NCBI GenBank assembly: GCA_050084515.1
Contig: CM114274.1
Location: forward strand, 15,314,001 to 15,378,000
Direction: 5' to 3'
Length of the DNA stretch: 64,000 nucleotides
DNA from: Blasia pusilla
Taxonomy: Eukaryota > Marchantiophyta > Marchantiopsida > Blasiales
Position 1 is the stretch's first letter. Every line of letters begins with the position of its first letter. A program made the position numbers and the translations under genes. The notes under the pieces are model-generated. The model saw only the letters and a program-made list of their open reading frames with translations, did no database searches and had not been told where the DNA came from. This document shows, piece by piece, positions 11,055 to 21,095 of the stretch.

Positions 11055-11435
11055 GGTTCCTTCCTTGCAGCCCTGAATGATCCTAGTACACCAGTTCTGT
11101 TCTTTCCTTGCAGCCCTGAATCCCAGAGCACTAGTTTTTTCCTTGCAGTCCTGAATCCTAGCACAGCAGTTCTTTTCTTTTCTTGCAGCCCTGAATCCCA
11201 GAACACTAGTTCTTTCCTTGCAGTCCTGAATCCTAGTACACCCGTTCTTTTTCTTTCCTTGCAGTCCTGAATCCTAGTACACCCGTTCTTTTTCTTTCCT
11301 TGCAGTCCTGAATCCTAGCAAAGCAGTTCTTTCCTTTTCTTGCATCCCTGAATCCTAGCAAAGCAGTTATTTCCTTTTCTTGCAGCCCTGAATCCCAGAA
11401 CACTAGTTCTTTCCATGCAGCCCGTAATCCTGGTA
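11055..11435. repeat. Minisatellite, about ten units of 35-43 bp
   Basis: Units carry CTTGCAGYCCTGAATCCYAG and then a pyrimidine stretch. The TTGCAG core falls at about 11065, 11108, 11143, 11183, 11219, 11259, 11300, 11340 (variant TTGCAT), 11380 and 11415 (variant). Every unit is a variant of the same full-length sequence, with no unique spacers. Its repeated TTTCCTTGCAG resembles a polypyrimidine tract with a splice acceptor. The open frames across it are artefacts of the repeat. Confidence 0.9.
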
Positions 11436-11440
11436 CTCTA

Positions 11441-12187
11441 GTGGATGGTTTGCAGAGCTCTCATGGTTCCTCGAGATTGGGGATAGACCTCTCCAGTTTC
11501 CTCGAAGTTGGGGGCAGAGCTGCACCTCTCAACCCCGTCACAAATGGTGTCTCGCTTGCACCACAAAGGCTGGGAACAGAAGCTGCACGAGAGCATGATA
11601 AGCAAGAGAATCGAGAAAGGTATTCTCTCGTAGCTCCTTGCACTTCCGTAGACCCCTGCAACCCTCTACTCCACCACGACTTTCCCGTCTTGCACTTAAG
11701 TCCTCACAGCAACTGCAACCCTCTCAACTCCATACCAATCGCATCCTGCTTCCACTGCTTCTCGGGATTCTAGAGCGGAACGGCGACACGACCGGAGTTC
11801 ACCCTGTTCGCCAGACTGGCTTCTGCCCGAAGGACAGACAGTTAACAGTAAAAACAAGACTTCCTGCTTCCGTCGCTAGAGGAGAGGCGATACAGTAGCC
11901 AAGAATCAGTAATGATCGCTCCGCATGTGAGCGAGAGAGTCAGAGCGACCGAGTCGAAGTCAGGTTTCATCGTCATTTCTTTACACTTTTTTTTTTCCCT
12001 TTTCATGGGAGACTGATTTGCCTAACTGTCGGGACGAGGTCGTCAGGGGCGGCCAAGTCCTCACGGATCGAAAGATATGCATTTAGTGTTGTGTGTGTTG
12101 TGTGAGGAAGTGCCGGAGAGCTGAGTACGAACGTCGCACGCCGAGGGAAGGAAGTATCAGGAAAGGAGAGCGGAGGGTTCGTGGAGG
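11441..12187. other. Region upstream of the first C2 gene
   Basis: GC-balanced DNA that probably includes the promoter and 5' UTR of the C2 gene starting at 12188. A GTTGTGTGTGTTGTGTGAGG run lies about 100 bases before the start codon. No convincing coding sequence. Confidence 0.4.
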
Positions 12188-12742
12188 ATGAGATCGGGAG
12201 AGTTGACAGTGCGGTTGAAGCAGGCGAAGGGTATCAGAGGGGATGAGATGTTTGGTTTCGGAAAGGCGGACATGTACGCGAATCTGATGCTGGGGAGCGA
12301 GAAACGAAAGACCAAAGTGCTTTCCGATTGTGGATCGGAACCGGTGTGGAATGAACAGTTCCGCTTCGTCGTGGAGGGATCCGAGAAGCACGCTGTCTAC
12401 CATACGCTCAGGATCTTTCTCTTCGATAAAGACCTCGGCATCTTCCTCAGGGACAGTGCGCGGGGGCAGGCCAAGATAGACCTGCGCAGCGTACTCGAGG
12501 ATTACGATAATGAGATCCCACTCCGTGGCTACCCTGTGATCTACAAAGGAGTGCAGAAGGGGACGGTTGAGCTCAGCGTGTCTTTCAATCCGTCGATACA
12601 CCAATCTACTGAATCCGGGGGCCCAGGAACTCCTGCAGACGATTCGATATCCAAAGAAAGAGGACAAGTCGGAGAGGAAGAGTACTCCTCTGTCAAGCGC
12701 TTTCTGCAGAAGGTTCATGATTTCGGGCGCCGGCGTCCATAG
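12188..12742 (+). CDS. Small C2-domain protein (paralogue 1)
   Basis: This is an intronless 184-aa protein that is essentially one C2 domain plus a tail. C2 domains bind membranes, often in response to calcium. Residues 4-135 show the fold: strand ELTVRLKQAKGI, loop 1 with Asp19 and Asp28 in GFGKADMY, PVWNEQFRF at 52-60, then LFDKD (Asp80, Asp82) and Asp89 before the RGQAKIDL strand. The calcium-type acidic residues are largely kept. The tail ends in a basic stretch (VKRFLQKVHDFGRRRP). It resembles the small single-C2 plant proteins such as the elicitor-responsive ERG/SRC2 type, though function is unknown. A paralogue lies 3.4 kb downstream on the same strand. The ATG is the first in frame and sits exactly where the C2 fold starts. 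Confidence 0.88.
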   Translation: MRSGELTVRLKQAKGIRGDEMFGFGKADMYANLMLGSEKRKTKVLSDCGSEPVWNEQFRFVVEGSEKHAVYHTLRIFLFDKDLGIFLRDSARGQAKIDLRSVLEDYDNEIPLRGYPVIYKGVQKGTVELSVSFNPSIHQSTESGGPGTPADDSISKERGQVGEEEYSSVKRFLQKVHDFGRRRP

Positions 12743-15700
12743 GAGAGTCGACAAGATAGCAAAAACCTCTACAGGACGACGAATCCCGAGAACGAAGATC
12801 TTCTAAATGGAACTTTCCAGGCGATCGAGTCGGTTCGTGAAATGTGAAGAGCGGATTACGCGCGCGCCGGCGATGCTGCACAGGTCTGCATTCGTCGATA
12901 AATTCCACCCGCATGCCAATGGCGCGTTCCGCTTGCGCACCCGCGAAGCCGGCCAGCCAACCGGCGTCTCCGAGTTCTTGTACAGTACAGACCAAATATC
13001 AGTCCGATCGAGGATTTCTAGTTTCGTCTTGACTAAACCTTTTTCGTACACTGGTGGTGTACATACCCGCATCTGGATCTGAATCTGAATCTGAATCTGG
13101 AGTGTCGAACGCCAGATCTGGACGCACATGACCTTGCCACTCTCGTGGGGAAGGTCCAACCCGCGTTTACCGCCTACGATTACAACAATGGTAACCTTCC
13201 AGAATCGACCGGCCCCCTCCCCCATCCACGACCAAAACGCCGATACTCCTCTGACGCGTGGTTCGTCCGGGCTGGTCTTCTACTCCTCACGACCATTCAA
13301 TCCACGACGTCTGCCGCGGTATTAGACACCAGCAGTGGAGGGAGATGATGAGGACGGACTGCGTCCGAGGATTCAGAAGCCATTCAGATTTAGAATTTTT
13401 CTTTGAAAACGCAAAAGTAAACTCTTATTTCCTCGTACCGACCTTTGATTAGATGTACATACACGGTTTCCGGTTCCAAGAAACTTTCTGCTTGCCACAG
13501 GGAAGCGAAAGTTGTCGCCAGGCAGTTGATGGCAAAATGTGGCTCGATGTATCCTCAAGTACCGAGAGAGTAGTTCTGGAATTCGAAAAAACTGTTCTTG
13601 GTGCAGAGCTACATATTTAATAAAAAGTGGAGATGTTAATTCCACTCCTGGAGCACTGATGGGCGTGAGTGCTCAAGCGCTGGCCGCTTTGCGTCGGAAG
13701 TCTCGCGAATTCATTCGGAGGATTTATGAAGTCTCCAGCTCAGATTTACTCGCCGAAAGTTGCAGGAGAGAGGGAGAGAGAGTGACATCTGGTACTTACG
13801 CCTATTACTGTATTTGAAAGCTGGAGCTTAATTCTGAATCTCGGACCAGCCGCTGTAAGAGTAATGGCAGACTTTCTAAGCTTCATAGCGAGTCAAGCTC
13901 TACGGTCCGAGCGCACTTATTTCCGGTCAAGTCTGGAAACGGATTATAGAGTCAACTTTCCTGCGCTTCAGATTCGACGTGACACGAACCTTCCTCGAAT
14001 TCGTGTGAGCCTAATCCCTGGCAGCTAGTGCCTAGAGGATTAGCTGCGGAGTCCTCGGAGGAGAGCTTGTGCGTGGAGACAGTTCATCAAATGTCACTTG
14101 CTCAGCACGATGTCATATGTCCGTTCATCGCCATCAGCGCTGGACTAAGACCACGGCGACTCGCTCGTAAGGCTGCTTCGTTTGCCCTTTCGTTCACACT
14201 TTCTGTTTGACAGATTGAGAAAAAACTGAGGTCTCCGTGCGTGACTAGCGCGGCCGTCACAAAAAAGAAGTACCTACCTCCCTGCGCGAAGTACGAAGTT
14301 CCTGGCAAACGGTAGCATAGCGAGCGAGCATTCTGAAGCAGAGGCACATCACCTAGAACAGCATGCGAAAAGAGATTTCCGTACATCGATGTGCTGAAAC
14401 CAGAGCAGACAGACCTATCTAATCTTTGAGCCCTGGGGTTGCACTTTCGACCGCCGGAATGACGAACGAGCTTAATGCGAAACGTGCAGACCTTCAAGAC
14501 CTGACCAGCTACCTGAAGATCGTGAAGGACGCCGGAGACTACGCCGTCGTATGAAAACATGTCTGCTTTTCCTCGGTTCCCGATCTGCTCTCGAGCTATC
14601 CAGAGTCGATGCCTTGCATTCGGCTCTCCAGCATAGTGTGTGGATGCAAACGCTGTACCAGATCGTACATCGCAAAAAAAAGCTGCTACTGATCCCCGTG
14701 TAGGAACGGCGTTCATGCCGCGGGTTTCACAACAGTGCTGGATGCGATGAGCACATGCCATGAGACAACGTGTTGTTTCCAGGGGTTTCGGAGTTGTTGG
14801 TGTCGCCTGCCAGCATCTATTGGATTGGTGCCTACGAAGTAACTGCACCGCGTGTGATTTTGCCGCCATCATACTTGAGGGATCGCACTCCAACCTCTCA
14901 CACCACTTTCCTAATTCTGCCCAGTATTCTCATCCCAGGGCAGTTTGATTGCCGAAATTTTCTCCTCTCTATAGACTGGTCATGTTTCGATGGTCCTGAC
15001 GTGAACCTTCGATTGGAAAACTCCTGCTCCTGTGGTATCGACAACGATATAAAAGAGAACTTCGAGACACCATCCTGCACTCGGGGGATTCCTAGATACT
15101 GGCATTACGCTGAAGGTCTGGAAGTAAACAGAGTCGGTGTGCAACAGCCGACACTGAATCGTCTTCGTGACGGTTTTAGTATGCGAACAAACTAATTCTT
15201 GATGATCGGGAATGGGACAAGGCATCGATTGTGGAGATTCCACGTGCTGTACAACATATGAAGCTCACGGGACGTGACCTCGCGCGTGGGCTCGAATGTG
15301 GAACCTCTTCTGTCACGGAAGCTTCCCCGCCCACCAGTCCGGTCGTGGAATATTGAGCAGCAAAGTCCTATTTCTACGCACTCAATCCACCGGGCTCGTA
15401 GCAACCTCATGAACGTGGTCGATATTGTCCATCGCCATGCCCTTGTCAGGTAATCTGAGTAATTCTTCCCTTCCTGGAGATGAACATGAGCACTGTCCGA
15501 CCGTGAGTCGACCGGGCTAATGATTTCCCTCACGAGTGGTTGGTTTCCCGCGTTCGTCGACTAATAGCTTGACCGTGGAGCATGATCCGAAAATTAGATT
15601 ACTTCCTCTGAAGAGCTCCAGTGCGCTCGCGGCGTCGCGCACATGTACAGACCGATGCAGGCGCCGAAGGCGACGAATCAGCGTTGTGCGCATTTTGTGC

Positions 15701-16133
15701 AAGGGTCCATCTACTACCATTCCCGCCCGCCCGTGAACGATGCGATGCCAGCGGCTGGAATATTGCGGACTGGCCAGCAGGGACCGGGCTGTTGGAGTTT
15801 CCGGACCGTCACAGAGGACGATGGAACACTCATGTGCGGATGGATGGATACATTTTCAAAGAACTGTGACTCTAGTTATAGGCTGGTTGAGATTGTTCGG
15901 ATACTTTCTCCTCCCGATTGCTCGCCTCTCGCGTGATCGGTTCAGAAATCGATCCATGTCACGGTGATGTTGAATGTGCAGTGCTCGACCGACCGCATTG
16001 TGCCGGACTGTAACGGAGGCGAGAGATTGAAGGCATCGAGCGGAGCGTGGAGCGACCTTCGTAGTCGAGGACCACCTAGCTGCCTAACCGATAGGGAAAG
16101 TGGCCCGAATCCGAGAGACCTTCGCCGAAGAAG
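12743..16133. other. Spacer between the two C2 genes
   Basis: This is GC-balanced DNA with many short overlapping open frames but none with a recognisable domain. It contains a GAATCT hexamer repeat at about 13071-13100. The longest frame (14102-14893, minus) is discussed under rejected items. Promoter sequence of the second C2 gene presumably lies near the right end. Confidence 0.4.
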
Positions 16134-16781
16134 ATGAGAGCGGGAGAGTTGATCGTTCGTTTGACAAAGGCCGAGGGTATTCGAGGCGATGAGGCCTTCG
16201 GATTCGGGAAGGCGGACATCTACGCGACTCTCGTGCTAGGCGGCGAAAAACGCAAGAGCAAAGTGCTGTTCGACTGTGGATCAGATCCGGTTTGGAACGA
16301 GCAGTTCAACTTCAAAATAGCGGGATACGTGAACTTTGCGCTCTACCACTCGCTCAAAATCTTTCTCTACGACAAAGATCTGGACGTCTTGGGCGACAGC
16401 CGCAGAGGGACGTCCAAAATCGACCTGACGCAGATACTGGAGGAGGGGAAGAATGAAATACCACCGAAAAGCTACCCGGTGATATATAAGGGACAAGATA
16501 GGGGCAATTTAGAACTCAGTGTCTCCTTCACCCCTTCCTCAATCCAACCGACAGCATCCGGAGGCTCAGGCAGGATAAGATTGAATTCCGATGCTGGTGT
16601 GGACCCGACCGAGGACCGATCTTCTATGGACCAACTGATGCACAAGATGCAAGCCTTGGGACATCACCGCAAACGGGGAGTAGCCAGAAAGTACCGAACT
16701 CGTAGTCAAAAACTGGCGACGGAGGAAGACGAGGGTGACGATGACGAGTCCACGTCCGGCGAATCGGAAACGGATCCTTGA
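16134..16781 (+). CDS. Small C2-domain protein (paralogue 2)
   Basis: This is an intronless 215-aa paralogue of the C2 gene at 12188. Shared blocks include RAGEL/RSGEL, GIRGDE-FGFGKAD, VL-DCGS-PVWNEQF and YPVIYKG. Asp19, Asp28, Asp80, Asp82 and Asp88 line up with the calcium-loop positions. The domain covers about residues 4-135. The tail differs from paralogue 1: a basic segment (HHRKRGVARKYRTRSQK) followed by a very acidic end (EEDEGDDDEST..SETDP). A membrane-binding role is inferred from the fold, and the substrate or partner is unknown. Same strand and same intronless structure point to a local duplication. Confidence 0.88.
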   Translation: MRAGELIVRLTKAEGIRGDEAFGFGKADIYATLVLGGEKRKSKVLFDCGSDPVWNEQFNFKIAGYVNFALYHSLKIFLYDKDLDVLGDSRRGTSKIDLTQILEEGKNEIPPKSYPVIYKGQDRGNLELSVSFTPSSIQPTASGGSGRIRLNSDAGVDPTEDRSSMDQLMHKMQALGHHRKRGVARKYRTRSQKLATEEDEGDDDESTSGESETDP

Positions 16782-19675
16782 TCTCATTGATGGGGACCGG
16801 ATGCGCGCTAGGAGCGGACGGGCCGAGCGTCGTAGCTGGGCGAATCCTTCAACGGCAGCGTTCGCCACACACCGCAGTGAGACAGACCAACCGCTCTGAA
16901 AACTTCAGAGCTTAGCTTATTCATGATGTCATCTAGATATCGCTCCTTTGCATTGTCTGGGATCTGGAGCTTTCATTTGAGTCGATTACGTCATGAGATC
17001 TACATCTGAGCTTATTACTATTTCAAATGTCTTTTGAATTTTACTTCTTGTAATCGGCCGCGCTGTTTGTGTTAAGATCCCATTGCTGAGGAATTTTCCT
17101 AGCTTCCTGCCTAAAGATCTACCACTAGAAGTCTAGGAAGCTAGCCGATCGTATCACATCCGTAAACGACCTCAAAGTCGTTTATGGATGTGATACGAGT
17201 CTCCAATCGAGTGATCATGCATTGATCCACTCCTCTTGACTGGCAGCAAGTGTTCTAGCCGAGCTAACTTACCGGCCCTACTTAGTTGTACAAAGCTTCA
17301 GTTCAGGAACGAGAGGAATGCAGTGGAATGGAGTGGAGTGGAGTGGAGTGGAGTACTGTATCTATGTACATGTCCGTAAATTTGAAGCCCACTCAAACAA
17401 ATCAAATCTGTGCATTAAGGTCTTTGAGATTCCAAGTTCGTATGAACCATCGATCGCTCATTTTGTACGTCGCCACATTCAATTGGATTTGAGCAAATTT
17501 GTTACAGGAGTCCGATGAATCCCCGTCCACTCCCAAAGCTCTGTCAAAAGAATTTAGTAATCGGTCATATAATCCTTAACCGGTCGGACGTGGATTCTCT
17601 GTCATAGACTACTTTCACATAAGTAGTCAACAGAAATCTAGTCCCCCGAACTCACCATTCTTGGACAATGGTTTCACATTCACCCAGATATTCCACTTTG
17701 CTTTAGGACACCACTCTCAATCTCTGGCACACAGGGAAGACACGCCGCTGGCTCTCAATGAAAGAGTGTCAGGCATTCATTACATTCCCAGCTTTACGAC
17801 TATACAAGGAGAGGTATCGTTTTTCTCATGAACCAGCGGTGTGTTTGATGGTGCTCAGGAAGACTAGCTGCTGCTCCTTTGGGTAACGTCCTCCAATGAA
17901 ACGAGAATGCAGCCAAAGGTGACTCCCTGGCTGCTTAATGAAGTTATACATTAAGCTCTCTAAGTTCAATACTCCCTACTGAAGAATATTTGAGCCACTG
18001 ATGATCTTGTGTATGCTAATAACCGTATGGATTGTCGATGAACTCTGCTGTCGAATGTCAATATACGAAATCTGGAGGAAAACAAGTGATCAATGTTTCA
18101 GACAATGTCGAACTTCCTGATGGAGCTGCTCAGTTGTGATGAATGGATTCTTGAAATGAGATCAGCACCACCTCCTCTACGGATATGAAATGAAGATTTA
18201 CTTTGCTCCGCGGAGAGTAATTTGAATCGAGTTTTTGTCCAGATCTAGTCGTAGACATCTCCCTACCTCCAGGTGCCATTCAAAGACATGGCTTTCTGCA
18301 GTAAGCCACGTATGAAGAGTAGGAAGGAAATCTTCTCTTCAAAGATCAACTGAGTTGTTAGCAAACTAAGCTCAGAAAACCTAAATTCCATGCGCCATGA
18401 ATAGCAGCTCCACTATTTATCCACTAAAATCTCTGCTTCTCAAATCATTTCTATCCAGATTCTCCTGGATCGCACAGGTGAGCAGATCACAAAGATCAAA
18501 GGATTAACGGCACAATCGCTCACGGATGCGAGTTTACCGGAGCGTGAAACAATGCGGAAGTCAGTTGAAATACAGAAGCACGTAACGAAACGACGCGACG
18601 TCTGTCTGCGTACACGACTTACCAGCACCTGCAGATCCGCTGATCATCACCTCTGCAGGCGCGTTGGCCATGGCCTTAATTCCGAACGGTCCCCCCTGAT
18701 CATTCGACTGATCAGAAGGCACACTCTTTCAAGTTGGATTTTTTGTGCAAGTGAGAACTGGTTAGTACACAATTTTAGCTGTGGATTCTGTCGGACTAGA
18801 ATTCTGTCATATATCTTGTGTGGAACGAGTGCCGTTTAAACTTCAAACGAAGGACTTCGGTGCGTTGGACGCGATCCATCGACTGCACCTACATAAGCGA
18901 GTATCAATCGGCGAACAATGGCTCCTCTTTGGTGCGGAATCGCTAAACCCCTCACATCTCCAGCTGGCCTTGGAGGTCCCGTGCACCACATATGCATCCT
19001 TGCATGAATTGAATCAATTGACGTTTCAAATCTGGGGTGTAAGGAATTGGGCGTGCAGATGTCGACAACAGTTGGATAAAGTTAACGCACGCACTCAATT
19101 ACGTGTATGAATGCACACCTCACATAGCACGCTTTTGCTCGAGATTGGAATGCACGGAATCTTTTATGCAATTGCAATGCTAGCTTCAAGTCCTTGACTT
19201 CGCATAATTCTGGCCGGGGAGGACAGGCTTCGTCTCCAGATTAAAAAATGGCTATGCCAGGTTTACGTAAGAATCGAGCCAATACTTTCTATAAAGTCGA
19301 ATAATTACCTTGGCCACCGAGATCTGGAAAGCGACGAGAATGATGGTCGTCCATCTTGAGCTTCAATATTTTATTTGTGATCAAGGTTGCGAGAAAGTCT
19401 TAATTCCACCCAGAGGATTAGATAGCGTCTTGGACATAGCTCTAGCGTGAAGATTGTCGTGTGTCAGTCATTTACACGCAGCCCAGAGAATTCCTCATCA
19501 TTCTTAAGACAAATCGTAGGCAAATGAAATTTAGATCAAATCGACTTGCCGGAAATTGGGAACGCATGGTTGACTGGCTATTGGATGAACATGATGATCA
19601 GAGTGGGCGCGGAAATACGAGGATTTGAAAGCGAGAGATTTCTGAAATCAGATCGCGAGTTCAATTCTCAAGATT
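16782..19675. other. Spacer between C2 and MGN genes
   Basis: No certain gene. It includes the hairpin at 17150-17197 and a GGAGT repeat at about 17322-17353. Open frames at 18552-19110 have no motif and mostly lack an ATG. Confidence 0.4.
17150..17197. repeat. 21-bp hairpin with 6-nt loop
   Basis: CGTATCACATCCGTAAACGAC at 17150-17170 pairs with 17177-17197, with a single mismatch that would be a G-U pair in RNA. A second, smaller inverted pair, TAGCTTCCT/AGGAAGCTA, sits just left at about 17100 and 17136. This could be a small foldback element or a structured RNA. Confidence 0.85.
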
Positions 19676-19852
19676 ATGGGAAACAACTGCTCTGCAGATG
19701 AGACTGTGGTGAGAGATCCCAGCGCACCGAAGAGAAAAAGCCTCATCCAGAAGGTTGCAGGCAAGGTGAAGAAAATGAAGCCGAAGAGTAGGAAAAAGAA
19801 GGACGCTGACGCGAAGGCCAAGGCCGACGAAAAGAAAGAAGACGGGAAATGA
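19676..19852 (+). CDS. Small MGN-x-C lipid-anchor-type protein (58 aa)
   Basis: An intronless 58-codon frame starts MGNNCSADE and ends with a Lys/Asp/Glu-rich tail. Gly2 followed by Asn and a Cys at position 5 is the classic arrangement for N-myristoylation plus palmitoylation. The middle block, KSLIQKVAGKVKKMKP, is a basic amphipathic segment that matches the 84-aa protein encoded 1 kb downstream (PSVLENMAEKLKKIRP at the same place). That match is the main evidence that this very short frame is real. The predicted place of action is the inner face of the plasma membrane. Function is unknown. Confidence 0.68.
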   Translation: MGNNCSADETVVRDPSAPKRKSLIQKVAGKVKKMKPKSRKKKDADAKAKADEKKEDGK

Positions 19853-20840
19853 TCATTACCGTTCGGTCGGGTGCCATTCTCAGGCCCATTCCTGAAGCTA
19901 CCTCAGATCTCGCTTTCTCCATCATTTAAATCAATTCCTGTTCCAACTTCCACTCACATCTCCGTGCATTTTCTCTCAAATCCTCAACACCGTCACCCGT
20001 CTCAGGAACGATTCCTTGAAAGTACTCCAGAATGTCGTGTGTATGTCTTTCGCGACCAACTGACTCATACAGTAACTCACAAGATGTGGCCCGTGATATA
20101 TATATATATATATATTACGACTAGGCCAATTGGCAGCGCGCCCCGCGCCTGAAGATCGACACCACTCCCGCCCCGCGCCAGCGCCCGCGCCCGCAAGGCG
20201 TCGTTGTCGCAATCGTTTGAATGTACTAGTGGCCTCATTTGGTAATGTCTGTGAAAGCTATACGTGTTTAATTCCCGCGGCCCTCGACCTAACTGAAGCC
20301 AGTATCTACAGCTCTGGATCGAGATGTAGAAACACAGATCGAGTAGACCTTCACGAATCCCGTTGTTGCGTCTTGCTCTGTTCTGCATGGCCCCTGCGCG
20401 GTTCAATCGACGTCTTGCAAGCATACAGATTCATTCAGTCGGTGTTCACAACTTTGGACCGAGATGGAGCAGGTTGCGTCTCGCAAGCTGGAATTTGATT
20501 GGAATTTGAGCCCTTGGAATTCGTTTCTGCTCGCAAGGTCATGTGATAGTTCTGGACATGTCGTGTTCTCGTAACCAAGGCATAGGTGTGTGCACACTGA
20601 GCGGTCTGTAATCTAGATGGAGTCGTCTACCGCGAGTGGTCTTCGCGTCGACCATGAATGCAAGAGAGGAGCCGTCCTTTTTTAACATGTGTGTCTCAAC
20701 CTTGACAGAGGTTGAAGCGCTCGCCGATCTGGACGGCGCGCCGGACGCGCTCGAACGCATGTCCTGCCATACCTGTACATTCCAATTCAAATACTCGGAA
20801 GATTAGAATTGAGCTTTGATCTACCTTCGTAAATCTCAGA
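19853..20840. other. Spacer between the two MGN genes
   Basis: No gene recognised. It has a (TA)n run at about 20096-20115 and a GC-rich CGCCCGCGCCCGC stretch at about 20180. Frames on both strands read low-complexity Ala/Arg/Pro and are not convincing. Confidence 0.4.
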
Positions 20841-21095
20841 ATGGGGAACAAGTGTTGCAAATCGGATGTGGCGACTGGGAGGTCTGGTGATGATGGAGGC
20901 GATTCCAGGAAACCCAGTGTGCTAGAAAACATGGCCGAAAAACTCAAGAAAATAAGACCCGAGTGGAATCCATCAACGAAAATAGACCCACCACCCAGGA
21001 AGACACGTGAATTGGACGAGCCCCGTACTCCAACTCCGAGTCGCAAGAAGAAACCGGAATCTGAGGAATCTGTGGAACAAACCTCCAAGAAGTAA
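20841..21095 (+). CDS. Small MGN-x-C lipid-anchor-type protein (84 aa)
   Basis: This is an intronless 84-aa protein starting MGNKCCKSD, with Gly2 and Cys5/Cys6 in place for myristoylation and palmitoylation. Residues about 26-40 (PSVLENMAEKLKKIRP) match the basic amphipathic segment of the 58-aa protein upstream. The C-terminal half is Pro/Lys/Glu-rich with repeated Thr-Pro and Ser sites (TPTPSRKKKPESEES), likely disordered and a possible phosphorylation target. It has no enzyme domain, so an adaptor or membrane tether is the simplest guess. Similar MGN-C starts occur in plant calcium-dependent kinases, but no kinase follows here. Confidence 0.75.
   Translation: MGNKCCKSDVATGRSGDDGGDSRKPSVLENMAEKLKKIRPEWNPSTKIDPPPRKTRELDEPRTPTPSRKKKPESEESVEQTSKK

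Noticed and set aside
11055-11435. CRISPR-like array
   Set aside because: The units are variants of one continuous sequence without unique spacers, and this is a eukaryotic genome.
14102-14893. A 263-codon minus-strand open frame
   Set aside because: Length is notable, but composition looks random and there is no domain. A short stretch resembling the C2 GKADM motif is not followed by any C2 strand and is probably chance.
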